64,000 bases of DNA from the NCBI GenBank assembly GCA_008694505.1, contig VZDJ01000100.1:1685300-1749299 (forward strand), given 5' to 3'. Of this stretch, positions 25,401-37,928 are shown in pieces. A program made the position numbers and the translations under genes. Numbering within the stretch: the first letter of the stretch is position 1; every line of letters begins with the position of its first letter. Source of the DNA: Cyanoderma ruficeps (taxonomy: Eukaryota > Chordata > Aves > Passeriformes > Timaliidae). Below the pieces are notes generated by a model, which was not told the DNA's origin, made no database searches, and worked only from the letters and a program-made list of their open reading frames with translations.

Positions 25401-28400
25401 GAGAGCTGTCATTCCTCTAACACAAAATTGCATTATCAAAGAACTTCTGCTGGTACTACGAAAATGCTGAAATGAAATGCAAATCTAGACATTAAAGATA
25501 ACTTCCTTAATAACTGAGGTAGATTTCTTCAAGCTTTCCTCTTTCTAATTGCACTTCTTTTCCTAGAAAAGAAAGTGGAGATAAAGGAATGTTTCTACAA
25601 AGAGCCTATTTTTACAACCCTCCCTCAACTTTGGCGCATATCCTCCTGAGGGGGCCTGTGGGATCATCCCATTTGCAAATGTCCATGTCATGTGATATTC
25701 TCCATTGTATTTTAACATATATATTTTTATGAGGATGTGATCTACCTAATTAAAATTGCTACTCCGTGGGGGTAAAAAAACTGTGGATGTTTTAATTTTC
25801 CAGAGGCTGTTGATAGGCTGGGGTTTGTTTGATGGAAGAATGTATTTCAAGGTTTTCTCCTCTTTTCTGATAAATTATATGCAAACACTCCTTCTGAAGC
25901 TAAGCAAAGTCCATTTTCCATTTTGAAGATAATGCTGGCATGTCCCTGTCTGCATGTCATCTCTTCCACAAATTCCCCGTGGTCCTATTTTATCATCTCC
26001 CCGTGCTGTGAGGTGGAGGTAGGAGCAGCCACTACTCTGGAAGAAAAAGTGGTTCCCCTGGTTCATAAAGGGTTAATATTTTCAGTCCCAGGCCCTTTAT
26101 TTTTATTTTCATGGCCTTAGTCAATACCCCCATAAAGCCCCCAGATCCCTGGCAGTCTTTACCACAGAGATAACCACACAATGAACCTATCTGCACATCA
26201 CAAAAAGCCGACAGTAAATTTACAAGTATTTCGTGGGATATGGGGCCTCCTTGCTGATAACCAGCTTTGGCTGAATAGGCGCTGTACTCTTGTGCCTGCT
26301 TTATTGTGTTATGTTTTTCCCTGAAGATAGCAGCTCTTTGTGGGAAAAGGCAAGGACTGCTGCTGGAGCACACTCAGCGCCCTTGGAAACACATCTGTGC
26401 TCTGTCTCAGCTCTCCTGTCCAGTTTAGTCAGCACTGGTGTTTGTTGCTCTTTCTCTTTTTGTGTCTCTGCTAATAAATTCACGAATTCTCTCTGTCTTA
26501 TGGGCCAGAGATAACTTCTGTTGAAAGTGGCTGAGTTGCACAAACTGTGAGATGTTTTTCCATGGTACTCTGGTTTTAATCTGTGTTGATCTTAAGATCC
26601 TCTTCTCTGCTGAATGCTTGCTGGGGTGTGAAGCATCTGCTTAGCTGTTATGCAAAGAAATACATTTATTAGCTGGTTAGTGTAATCACATAATCTTGAC
26701 AGACACCAGTGGTTGCAGTCACAGTTCCATATTTTAAGAAGTGGGAGGATATATAAGCAGGCAGCCAGCAAAGCAAAACTAGGCACATTTCTGCTGCTGA
26801 GGGACACCTTTGCAGGATTATATTTCCCAAGTCTGTTTTCTGGAAAAAAAAATAGGGTCATTAGCTCTCTGTGAGTGCAACAGCTGAGTCAGGAGTGGGG
26901 TGACCACTCTGTGTCCAGTGCTTCCCAGCTGCAAGGGCACAGGGCACTGTTGCAGGAGATGCAGTGTGCAGGACAGGGGCAGGGCTGGGCGGCTGGAGGA
27001 AGATTACAACAACCCATCTTAGCTGGTGGGAAGGGGTGATATCCACGTAGGAGGTGGGGATGGAGCAGGGCCAGGAATCATTCCAGAGCATGGCCAAGTC
27101 TGGATGGAGGGGTGTGGGTGGTCAGGAGGAGTTCTGGAGCATCGTTGTTGAGGTGTTCAGCAGTGAGCGGCTCCTTCAGGCACGGTTGGTGACCCACAGG
27201 CCATATCAATTTGTTACCACCCTTGAATGGAAAGGAAATATTTCAATCCCTTGTGATGCTCAACCTGCAGCACAGTTGATTTCAAATGTACACAATTCTT
27301 AGCAAGGTGTGTGCAGGAATGGGCAGGGATGGGGATGAATGTGTATGGAGAGATCCCTATACATGCATTATTGGCAGGACTCTCTCTGCCTGCACTGCCC
27401 AGCACTGATGAGCGGTGGGGCCTATTGGGAATCAATTCCACTGGAACAAATCCGAGAGATTACGAACTAATTGTGCACAATTGCCCCCGGGGGAGGAATT
27501 TCCTCAAATCATTTCAGTGCAGAGAGCTGATGGAGGCCACAGGCTTGCTTTGTTTTACTCGTTCAGGCAAGAGCCAGAGGCTGTCACCCACAGATCTCTG
27601 GGCTGACTTTGCCCACAAGACTCCAGTCCAGCAATAGGAATAGCCTGCATTTGTGGAAGAGGTGCAGGCTATAAATCTCACTAGGCTTTTTAGCCATGCA
27701 AAATTGTCACCTTTGATTTTCAGAGAGCTGCTACCCCCTTACCATCTGCTCCTGGTGTCACTTCCCTCCCTGGAGACACCCAACAAAATAATAATAGGGA
27801 TTTCTGCATGTGAGCTGGAGATGATCAATAGCAATCCTTCCCACAGCAGCAGCCTGTACGTGAAGCAGGGTTTGTAACATTAGAGTATAAGAGGCTCAAG
27901 AGAGACAGAAGCAATGCCCTGCACTTCCTTGTTGCCCAGCTTATCCTCCCAGTGCTCCAGCGATCAGAAATTCTTACTGCTGTGCTCGTGGTCTGTTTCC
28001 CCAGTGTAAAATGAAAGCAGGAAAAGCTGAACTACCTGCCTGCTCTGAGGAAAGTGGTTGCTTATGGTGGAGAGGCTGGAAAATAGATTTCTTTCTGTTT
28101 CTTCCATTTCTTAATGACTTCTGTTGTACTGTCAAGACCTGCAGTGATTTGCCATCTCAGTGCTAGTCAGGCCAGCTAAATCTGTTGACTGCTTTACTAT
28201 ACATATCCAGGGTGTTGTCCACCCACAAAGGATGAAGGCAATTTGTATAAAGAAAGTATGAGCAACTTCTTTGGTCCAATTCCTGTATTTAAATATTTCT
28301 GCATCACCTGAACTCTCAGTATCCATTGCCAACTTTTCACAGATTTCTGGAAGGGATAACATCAGCACTGAATAATTCCAGAGAAAATCAAATTTGTCTG

Positions 28401-30925
28401 TGCATTTTTTTAAATTATTCAAGGATGTAAGAGTGTTTCATGCAGCATGAGTGAGCTCTGAAACTGTGCATATGTGAGCCTGCCAACATGATGGAGTAAT
28501 GCTGTACAGAGCTTTTGGAGGAGTTCCTCCCTTTTTCCTTAAGTTGTCACTGTTGATGGTGAGAAGGCAAAAATATTTCTAAATTCTTTTTCACTTTGCT
28601 GGTGGTATAAAACAAGACAACCCACCACCCCGTAATACTTTTTCTGTGCTCCCTTGTCACAACAGAGGAATGAAAGGGGAATACCTCAAATGAAGGTATG
28701 AAATAGTCTGTCTCATGTCACATGGTAGTCAGACATGGCACCCAATTCTTTCCTCACACACCATATTAATCTCTTTCTGAATTTGGAATTAATTGTAATA
28801 AGATGACAGAGCTCTGGAGATTTCTGAAAAATAAATCAAACATGTCAGTTTGCCCTGAATTTTCCACGTCCCTAGTGCATGTTGAAGCAAAAACCCTTTA
28901 AGTACATTGCAATCTGGTATCAGACATTTTTCAAATTAGCATTTTCTGTAGCATCATGTATGAATTAGAATTCTGTTGATACTTATTTTTATACTAAGCT
29001 GGTTATGTGCTATATTAGGTGTATGCCATTTTGTCTATTAACAGGAATTTATTTTCATTAAGTAAAATGTATGCAGTTTAAAGGATTGTGCAAGCAGGTG
29101 ATGTTCAGTTTGGTATGCATGGATGGATGCATCTTCTTCAGTGAAGAAGGTGTCTTTTCATTTAAATGTGTTACCCTTTGGATAGATCTTAATTAGCTTC
29201 ACACTGTTTATAGGGTGTAACTACATGTCTAAGTAATTCTTTTGCCAATCAAATCCTCTTTGCAGCACAAAACCACATAATGAAATAATGGCAATTTCAG
29301 TAAATATATGTTAAAATTAGTACCATAATTTCTAACATATCTTAATATTTTTTGTGATTTTTAGGTGTCACACTTCCTGCCATTTTTTCCACACTCCCAC
29401 TACTACCCTCCCAATAACACGTGCTATTGTTCTAGAGAATGTTACAAACACATCACAGGAGGTCTGTACTCTCAGTTCACCTGCCACATGCTGAGTAATA
29501 ACATCAAAACAGACTAATCTTGTGGAAGTAAACTGACTTTCTGTTTAGAGCAATATTTACAGAGATGTGAGAACTGCAGCCAGTGCTCACACCATGTGTG
29601 TGGAGGATGATCTTTCTGCTGCCTCTAGTTCCTCCCCTGAAGCAATTTCGACTCTGTCCTGCAAGTTTTACCCAATGAAGCTGCAAGAAAGGGGCTTTCC
29701 AGCTCTTTGAGTCTCGTGTATGTTTGTGCTGTCTGGCAGAGAAAGCTGCTGAGGAAAGGTAAGCTCACACGGTCAAGTGGCTGACAGCCACTGCGGCTGA
29801 CTACAAGCCAACAACTACAAGACATGCATCTGTCCCACACAGATACTGAAGTTTGAGTACACCAGTGGATATATGGACTAGTTTCAAATTTCAGTTGCAA
29901 GTGGGGAGGCGTACTGCATTTGGAGAGGTGAATGCTTTGGGGGTAAGGATGTGCCCTCTTTAACTAAATGAATACCTGATTAACTGACCAAGTCCACAAG
30001 ACAGTGCTAGGCCTTACAAAACCTTGTTTGTTCCTCTGAGGAGCTGAAAAATATTTGTTTTGATTAGAGGGTGGCAGGACTACCTCAGGAACACATCACA
30101 GGGAGGGGGAAAAGAGGCACAGTTGTATCAAAGGGAAGGTTAAACTCCCTTGGAAGAGACTGACTATAGGGATTCCTGTGTTTTATCAAGCTTGGGTGCC
30201 CTCCAGCCAGCTCTGGAGAAAGGCCAGAAGGGAGGGAGAAACACAGAGACCTTACATATTTTTACTAGCTGAATCTTAAGTGTGGTTTTCCTTTGTGTCT
30301 TTACCTATGTCTTCAAAATAATAAATTGTCCCATCCATTCTGAAGGTTGAGATTAAATGTTTCTCTATTAATGCAGTTTGATTTAAGGATGGTGAAAGCA
30401 ATTGCACAGTGAGCTCTCTTCCAGCAAAGTGCTGCCATATCCATACAGTGATGCAGCAAGTGTCCATCTCCCCTCTCTGTGGCTTTTGCTTGTTCCCCTT
30501 CACATCATCAGCTTTCACGGGGAGAAATGTCTCTCCCTGAGTGGTACCTAGGAAGGCTTTGGCAGCTCTCTGTGTATATGTGAGCATACATACCCTGTCA
30601 TGGCATTGACTGACCACAGGAGCTCTCCCCAAGGCAGAAACAATGAGTTTCCTGAATGGAGAGCCTCAGGAAAACCAAGCCTGGCAGGAATCTCCATTTG
30701 TGTCTGGATGAGCCTTGCACCAGCTCCTGCACAGGAGACCCTTGCTGTAGGAATATCTGCCCTCTTATTTGGCTGTCCCTGTGGGACACATGAGGCACCA
30801 GTCACAATAGGAGCTGATGAGTAGATTATGTTTATCATGACGTAAAGGTCAAAACTGGACTGGCTTTGGCAGAGCAGTGCTAATAGTTAGATCTGAGGAA
30901 TGCATCTGTATCATTTTCCTTTCAG
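22421..30925. other. Long gene-poor stretch
   Basis: 8.5 kb with no recognisable gene, structured RNA or clear transposon. Open frames are short, overlap on both strands and lack family resemblance. This is the longest featureless part of the window. Confidence 0.55.
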
Positions 30926-31027
30926 AAGAATCTCACAGTGCATATGTCTCTCAGTGCACCTAGCAGTTGTCATTGGCAAGCTGAAACCGTGGTCTGCAGT
31001 GAAGTGTATGAAATGACGGTCAAAAAC
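30926..31027 (+). CDS. Weak candidate exon with strong splice sites
   Basis: A 102-base segment (34 codons) follows an excellent acceptor (CATTTTCCTTTCAG; AG at 30924-30925) and precedes a strong donor (AAAAAC then GTAAGTGA). Only the phase 0/phase 0 frame is open. It reads KNLTVHMSLSAPSSCHWQ then AETVVCSEVYEMTVKN, with two cysteines and one N-glycosylation sequon (NLT). That looks more secreted than cytoplasmic and so fits poorly with a myristoylated start at 1039. Open frames of this length are common by chance, so this may be a decoy exon. Confidence 0.15.
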
Positions 31028-32129
31028 GTAAGTGATGGACCTACGGTATAAGGTGAGAGAGACCCTGTAGAGTAGGTGGGAGAGGATCCCTGTAGCCCTC
31101 AACAGTCTTTAGGAGTCACTGCCCAGAGCTGATGGAATGCTGGGAAATGGCACCTAGAAACTGTGCAACACATATTCCAGGGTCTCCGTAGGCTGGCTGT
31201 GAGGATGGGCAAGCTTTATGACTGGGGAAGAATCAGAGACAGAGGAAGAGGATCAAGGATGATTGAGAAGAAGCAAGTCTGGGAAAAAATGGGATAAGGG
31301 ATAAAAGGGGACAGCTGTACATGAACAGGAATGGCAAATGTACATTTCACAGTTGATTGACTCTAGTGTATGCATGTGCACGTGCTCTAGTGCATGCATT
31401 TCAGTGCCAGTCGTGGGAGTCAGCCCCTGGTCAAGAGGTCACCTGCCCAACTAGGATCCTGGTACCTGGGAAGAACACACTATATGCCCTTTTCCCTGGG
31501 GACTTGTGTGTTTGTCTGTGTGTGTTTGTGCACAAGAAGCTCGGAATACAAGCTGGAGTAGGGCTGGGGCTTGTAAGGGAGCCACAGAGGCTGGGGATCC
31601 AGGACCAGCTACAGCAGAGACTGCCTAAGGCCACTGACTGAAGGGAGAGAAGAATCACAACCAGGCCATATGAATGCTTCCCATTTGGTTGAGCACTCTA
31701 TGTGTGTTGGGAATAGAAGCTCAGCCTTGCTGCTGGGTGGATCTGGGGACACAGAGCAGCAGCAACAGCCTCATATCTGTCAAGTCACCTCTTCAGCAGC
31801 TCTGAGCACTGGGATTATTCAGTAATTCAGTGATTATCTGAATATTGGAGTAGGGATCATGCTTATCAGTGCTGCTGCAAGGAGGTTGAAAGTCTGGATT
31901 AACATTTCACATAATGTTGACAGTAGAGATATGGACTAAAAAAAGATAGAATATAACTCAATCAGCGTGAATCTGAGGTGGGTGAAAATATAGATTTAAA
32001 TGGAAATAGACAGCAGTACACAGACACAGACAGTATTAAGTGACAGCCCACCTGCGTACAGCACATGAATGGGTCTGTGAGATGGCAAGGAGACACGATA
32101 CACATTTTCTGCCTCACACAGAAAAAAAA

Positions 32130-32862
32130 ATGTCCTGAAACTACTGGGTCCAATTTTGGACACTGCATCTCAAAAAGAGTGTATCTTACTTGGTTAAAGC
32201 CAAGGCGACAGTGGGAGTAGTACATAGACTAGAAAACATGAAAAAATTTGGACAAACTTCTTCTTCAGCCAGAGAAGAAAATTCCAGCTGGAGATAGGAT
32301 GACCTTGAATCCAAAACAAGTTATGGCAAAGGCGCTGTTTGCAGTTGATATTCTTGGACAGGCAAGAAATGCTTGATTGGTGCCAAGCGAGACATGGAGA
32401 TCCTGGAGCAGGTCCAGCAGAGACCTGCTGTGTTGGTGAAAGCTCCAGAGTATATCTCTCATCAAGAAAGGCTGGGAGAGTTGAGCCTGGTCAGCCTCAA
32501 GATGTGAAAACTGCCAGGGGACTTCATCGGTGTCTCTAAGTATCTGCAGGGAGGGTGCCATGAGGATGGACCAGGCTCTGCTCGATGGTGCCCAGCAGCA
32601 GGACGAGAGGGAAGGGACACAAGCTGATGCAGAGGAAGTTCCGCCTGAATATAAGTAACAGTTTACTGTGCAAGTGACCACATACTGGAACACATTGCCC
32701 AGAGTCACTGTGGAATTTTTTTTACTGGATATAGTCAAGAACTGTCTAGACGCAATCCTGTGCTGTGTGCTCTGGGACGACCCTGCTTGTGCAAGGCGGT
32801 TGGACCAGATAACCCAGAGTGGTCCCTTCCAACCTTACCTGTTCTGTGGTTCTGTAAACCAT
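32130..32862 (+). mobile_element. CR1 LINE 3' end, sense, possibly two adjoining copies
   Basis: Positions 32140-32260 match the CR1 segment around GGGTCCAATTTTGGACACTG, and 32383-32862 match the terminal CR1 region. That region includes the equivalent of EERLGELSLVSL, the stretch AGGAAGTTCCGCCTGAATAT, CACATACTGGAACACATTGC and GTCCCTTCCAACCTTACC, with the tail TTCTGTGGTTCTGT. The better-preserved distal part suggests either one copy with a diverged start or two nested insertions. Frames are broken. The simple repeat at 32876-32911 follows directly. Confidence 0.8.
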
Positions 32863-32875
32863 ACAGGGAATGGAA

Positions 32876-32911
32876 GAACCACATTCCATTCCATCCCATT
32901 CCATTCCTGTG
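32876..32911. repeat. (ATTCC)n simple repeat
   Basis: Imperfect pentamer run of ATTCC/ATCCC units just downstream of a CR1 3' end, possibly grown from its octamer tail. Confidence 0.7.
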
Positions 32912-33532
32912 AACTCCCAGTTCACAGGGCTGGTGGGGTCTCCAGTGCCCCAGCTGGTGTTATCAGGCAGGCCAGAGGTGGCCCTGGCACACAGCAGCCT
33001 CACAGCTTATTGTCCTCTGTGGTTGCCTTGAGGAGGTCACATTCCCCAGTTTGTGCATGCCATTGCTGTGAACACAGGTCAGGGATTCCTGCCTTCACCG
33101 GCAGAAATGTACAGAACACAGCGAGATTAGTCAGGAAAGCACCAGGCCTCCCAGGCTCTGGGCTCATTGTCAACTGGAAGTCATGCTTCCCTCTAAAACT
33201 CGGCCAACCTGATGCTTTGTGGGAAACAAAAGGCTATTGAAAGCTGCTTCAGGCAAGAGGTGAATGCAGAAAAGTGTTTGTTCCCTCCAGGCTTGGTATA
33301 TAGGTCAGGTAAAAAGTACAGCAGTTACTAACCCTTTGTAAATAAGTAATTAGGGCACTTAATGTAATTGAGCAACATAATAAATAGTAGCAATAGAAAT
33401 GAATTGCAAAGCGTTTCTATCCTTCAGAGAAATGTATAGGTATGTAAAAAGCACTTGCTGGTATGTTATGGTGTTTGTGAGTGAGAGTAGTTATCAGAGA
33501 GACAGAAAGAAATCTTAGGTTTTTCATTCCAG

Positions 33533-33600
33533 TCTCCTGCTGAGGCAGTTTTGGTTCCAGCAATGCACTTTACAGTATTTTGTTCCCAGAACTATCAAAG
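33533..33600 (+). CDS. Weak candidate exon following 30926-31027
   Basis: A 68-base segment lies between a pyrimidine-rich acceptor (GGTTTTTCATTCCAG) and a good donor (TATCAAAG then GTGGGT). In the phase left by 31027 it reads SPAEAVLVPAMHFTVFCSQNYQ and ends in phase 2. A second frame is also open, so coding evidence is thin. No family is recognised. Confidence 0.1.
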
Positions 33601-36600
33601 GTGGGTGTAATATATACTTTTTAGACTCAGGTCCAAGAGGCTGAGTGGGTGTAGGCTGACGGAGCACTGCTGAAGGCAGCAGAGGTGTGCCAAGTTGCGC
33701 TGTCTGAATTAGCTAATGCACAGTCGGGGCAGCACATCCTGCTGGGCCCTGCCAGCCTCTGCCAGCTCAGTAGATTCCGTCATCAGCTGGAAAAGACGGT
33801 GGCAGGTTTTGGCTGTGTCCTGCCTCCAGCTCCCCCTCCACCATCACCCTGCCTTTCAGTTTCTTACCGGCCCTGTAAAGGGGTAGCATCTCCCTGACTC
33901 AAAAGCTGTTGTTATGACTCAGTCTGTTAAAAGGATCATGAAGTGACTGGGTATCACAAGGAGGGAACCCCTTTAATTATCTTGTGTTAGGCTATTGGAA
34001 GCTGTTGCTGGGTATCAGAGGGTTAGATATACCTGAATTTCTGCAGGCTGAATTGTGAAGATATGGTCTCTGGCATATAATAAATCTTTATAGAAGGTTC
34101 ACAGACTGAATTACTGTGAGACTGGAATATTCATGAAGTATTACCCTAAGGGAAGAAGAGTATCTGGATATTTAGCCACTCCACCTTTCTCTTTAATTAA
34201 AACCCCACTTTTTTCCTATTAATATTTCACCTCCTGTGGTTAATGGAGGTCTAATTCAGCTGCTTTTCAACTGTATAGCACACTGCTCATGCTTACCTGT
34301 GGTCAGTCCTGCATGGGGACAAATGGGGAGTATGGTCCCAACAGCATCCTTCTGGTGGAAAGCCAAAAGATGGTCCTCCTACCTGTAGACAGGTCACAAT
34401 TGGTGTTACCTCCCAAGCCTGGCCCCAGACCTTTGCACCCCTGTGACATGCTCACCAAGCCCACATATTCTCCAGAGCCCAAAATGTTGCTCCTGACCAA
34501 AGATCAAGGATACCCCAGGAGAGTTGGCAGTATAGTACATTTGGGACTGTATTTTATGTGCTCATCCTTAATATAGTTCCCTAGGGTGACATATATTTCT
34601 AATTTATCTTATGTATAATCTTCTGTGCAAACTACAATTACAGATTTCTATGCTGCCCAATAACGCGGTTGTAAAGCACGACAGTAAATGATATCTGAGT
34701 GAGTGAGAATATGTGTTTTCAGTTCAGTTTTGAAAAGAGATGGGGAGTCAATCAGGCATGTAAATGTACTTAATCTTCATAAAGGAATTTGTATTCCAGA
34801 AGGATTTTACCGGTTACTAGGGTATCTCCTTTAGGCTACAGAGGATCAAAACTGCCTGGAGTCCTAGGCTGCAGCCAGGTTGCAAGTAGTCAACCCACAA
34901 CAACATCCACCCAGGGGAAGGCGCAGAAGAGACTTCAGTGCAGAGCAGGATATAAAAAAGGTGAAATGTAGGGCAGAAAACCTTCCCCTGTTGAGTCTCT
35001 CCTTCCTCCAAGGTGCAGTCTCACTGCTGGGAGTGATCTGCAAGAGAACATTGCTCACCCAGGTCCCTTTGCTCTGGTTTCTAGTAGTTTATCAGGTGAC
35101 TGCAGCAGCTCAAGTTGCGAACACAAGGGAACACTCAAGTCAGTGTTAGGAGCAGCTATGCAAGCACATAAATCATGCACGTGAGTCCTGAACCATATGT
35201 GGAACTGCAAAAGACCAAAGAAAGTAATTTCTACAGTTCAAATAATGACTATTCTATTAAAAAAAATATCTAGGTTACCTAAGGCTTATTTGAACCAATC
35301 TTACAAATAAAATCATATGATGAAATAAAATTAAGCCTGCTAAATGGAACAGCATTTGGCCAATAGCCTGTTTTATAAAACAAAAGGGTGGATAATTCCT
35401 CTGATACATAGCATTGGTCTAACAGGAAAGACTCTCAATTTAACAAAGAGCTAATTCAAGATATTTGTGAATACAAGTAGGGCTGTTTCATGGAAGTCTT
35501 CAAAGGAATTAGTACTTTTTTCTTTCTTGAACTTTTAGCTGAATGTGGGCTGAAGTATGTCAGGACTAGGTTAAACATTGTTTAAAATGTGCTTTTTAAA
35601 AGCTCTCCATTCCCCAGGTTTTTGCTGTTGTATCTTTCTGCTTCTAAGTAAATGAGAAATCTTTGAACTGCTCTTGTTGTGTGGTTTGTTTATGTGCTTT
35701 TATAGGTTAAAACCTCCTGCATTCACATTTAACTGTGCAGGAAATGTATTATTTTCCCTGAAATAAGCTTAGACAAATGCTTTCTGTTCTCCCAAACCTA
35801 GAGTCGCTCAGGTATTTTTTGCTTTAAATAATCACTCCAAATGGATGAAAAATGCTTTCTAACTTCCCAGCCAGCAGGGTGGGTGAGACAGTCTGGTTTA
35901 GGCAGAGTAGTTTTCTCTTGACCTGTGCCCTGCTCTTGGGTTCCCAAGGACAGGAGAGGATGGTATCTTGGCACTTTGTAGGAGCCACTGCTGATGCCAT
36001 GGGGCTTTGAGCACTGCCACCACTGTGTGCTTAGACATCCTCTTCCTGGCCACCTTCTGCTTTATTTTTCCTCCTTACACTAAGAGTTTTTTCTCCTCAC
36101 ACTAATTCACCCCAAAAGACAGATGATGAGCCTTCTCATGAACCCAGCTGCTTTGCAGCCCCCCGTCTTGTGCCATTCCTGCAGTGTCCTCGGTGAGCAG
36201 CCATAAAAAGTGTTTCCCTCCTGCAAGGAGAGCACGGGCTCCAGGCCTGTCCAGGCAGGTGACAAAAGGCACACAGTGAAATGTGTTCAGACCCTCTGGG
36301 AATGTGAGATCTGGTTACAAGAACCACGTAAATCCCCAGGTTTTCTCATTGGGCTGGCCACCGCTGTCTGTGCCTGCTCTCTCCCTGCCCCCCCAGCCCG
36401 TGGGATGGGGATGGGGGGATGGGGGGGGCAGTGCAGTGATGCACCCATTAACACACGGCTGTTGTGAGCAGGGCTTTGCTTTTCCAGTGATTTAGCCCAC
36501 ACAGAGTGATTTGATGCAGAGAACTGCGCCTCACCTACCTCAGGCTTTATTAGGCTCTTTCCCAGCTCAGCTGTGCATGGTTAAACAGACTTTGAACCCT

Positions 36601-37328
36601 ATTACGTGACCTTTTGGGTCCCTCACTGTCAATTGAATTGCTTCCCACATGCTGCTCTCCCCATTTACAGCTAGCACCAGACCTTGCCCTCCCGGTAAAG
36701 TATCATGTGAGTGTGACCTGCTGCCATTGTAAGTGGAACTTGGCTGTTACCAGCTATCCCTACCCATATTCTTCCCTTACTGAGAGACCAGGCAAAACCA
36801 GATGTGTTCACAATTTGTTTTTTCTCTTCCTTCCCCAAAAATAGCCTAAAACCCAAGCCTTGGATTTTTCTCCTGAACTATAGACATACTGATAAAGAGA
36901 GGTTATTGTTTGCAGATTGGTTTTAATGTGCTTAATTTGCCTTGCACCAGTATATAGCACTTGGTCTAAATTCAAGGCCATCTCTGTGGGCTGACTGGGG
37001 GCAAAAAGCCATAGTGCTTTATGTCCCTTACATCTGTCCCCAGAATAATCAGGTTGTAGGTATTTGCTCCCAATGTGCAAAGGCATGGAAAGAAAAAGAG
37101 GAACCAGCTAGGAGACTGCTAGGGCCCCATCTTCTTCTGCCTGAGTAGCCTCCACTTCACTGTAGCATTCTCTAGGGTTCATGTGCTAGGAATCATCCAT
37201 GGTTTGTATGCTTTGCATTTCTTAAGGGCTGAGGTTTGTGTTATAAGGTCCTTTATGCCCTACTGCAATTTACATGTTAAGTAATAATAGGATAATTATT
37301 TGGTGTTGCTTACTCTTCCTATTGCGTG
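33601..37328. other. Gene-poor stretch
   Basis: No recognised gene. Contains the GGGGAT-type G4 motif (36402) and an isolated decoy-like exon (36671-36728) between a good acceptor and GTAAGT. That exon is incompatible in phase with 33533-33600, because the required frame begins with TAG. Confidence 0.55.
36402..36428 (+). other. G-quadruplex motif with AT loops
   Basis: Four G runs of 3, 4, 6 and 8 separated each time by AT, as from an expanding GGGGAT repeat. Confidence 0.85.
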
Positions 37329-37928
37329 TGTTGAGGTTTAATCCCAGCCAGCAGCCAAGCCCCACACAGCTGCTCATTCAGTCCCCCACCAGCAGCATCA
37401 CGAAGAGAAACAGAAGGCTAAAAGCTTAGAAAACTAATGGGTTGAGATAAAAACAGTTTTATAGGGAAAGCAAAATCTGCTCATAAAAACAAAGCAAAAC
37501 AAGGAATTAGTTGACTGCTTCCCAAAGGGCAGGGAAGTGTTCAGCCATCTCCAGGAGAGCAGTGCTCCACTGCAGTAACACTGACATGGGAAGACAAACG
37601 CCATCGCTTCAAAAGCTCTCCCCCTTCCTCCTTTTACCCCCGCCGCCCCGTATGTACTGACCATGTTGTCATATGGTCTGGAATATCCCTTTGGTCGGCT
37701 GGGGTCACCTGTCCCGGCTGTGTCTCCTCCCAACCTCCCAGGCACCTCCAAATCCCTCACCAAGGTGGCAATACAAAAGCAGCAAAGGCCTTGGTTCTGT
37801 GTAAGCCCTGCTCAGCAACAACAAAAACATCTCTGTGTTATCAATTCTGCATTCAGCACAAATCCAAAACACAGGCCTGCACCAGTCACTTGTGAAGAAA
37901 ACTAACTCTACCCCAGCCTCAACCACCA
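37329..37928 (-). mobile_element. Solo LTR of an endogenous retrovirus, antisense
   Basis: The plus strand opens TGTTGAGGTTTAATCCCAGC and closes CCCAGCCTCAACCACCA. It matches a family of avian LTRs I recognise, including the ACTAATGGGTTGAGATAAAA, CATATGGTCTGGAATATCCC and CAGCACAAATCCAAAAC blocks. On the minus strand CTATAAAACTG stands where the family has its poly(A) signal. The flanks ATTGCGTG and ATAGCATG are similar but not identical (6 of 8), so a target duplication is possible but decayed. There are no internal genes. Being more diverged, it is probably older than the LTR at 46800. Confidence 0.85.

Noticed and set aside
32668..33240. 190-codon plus-strand frame
   Set aside because: It begins in the CR1 3' end and runs through the ATTCC repeat, so it is a chance continuation.
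36671..36728. Possible exon (LAPDLALPVKYHVSVTCCH) between a good acceptor and GTAAGT
   Set aside because: Short, and the phase required by the candidate upstream exon starts with a stop codon. Decoy exons of this size are common.
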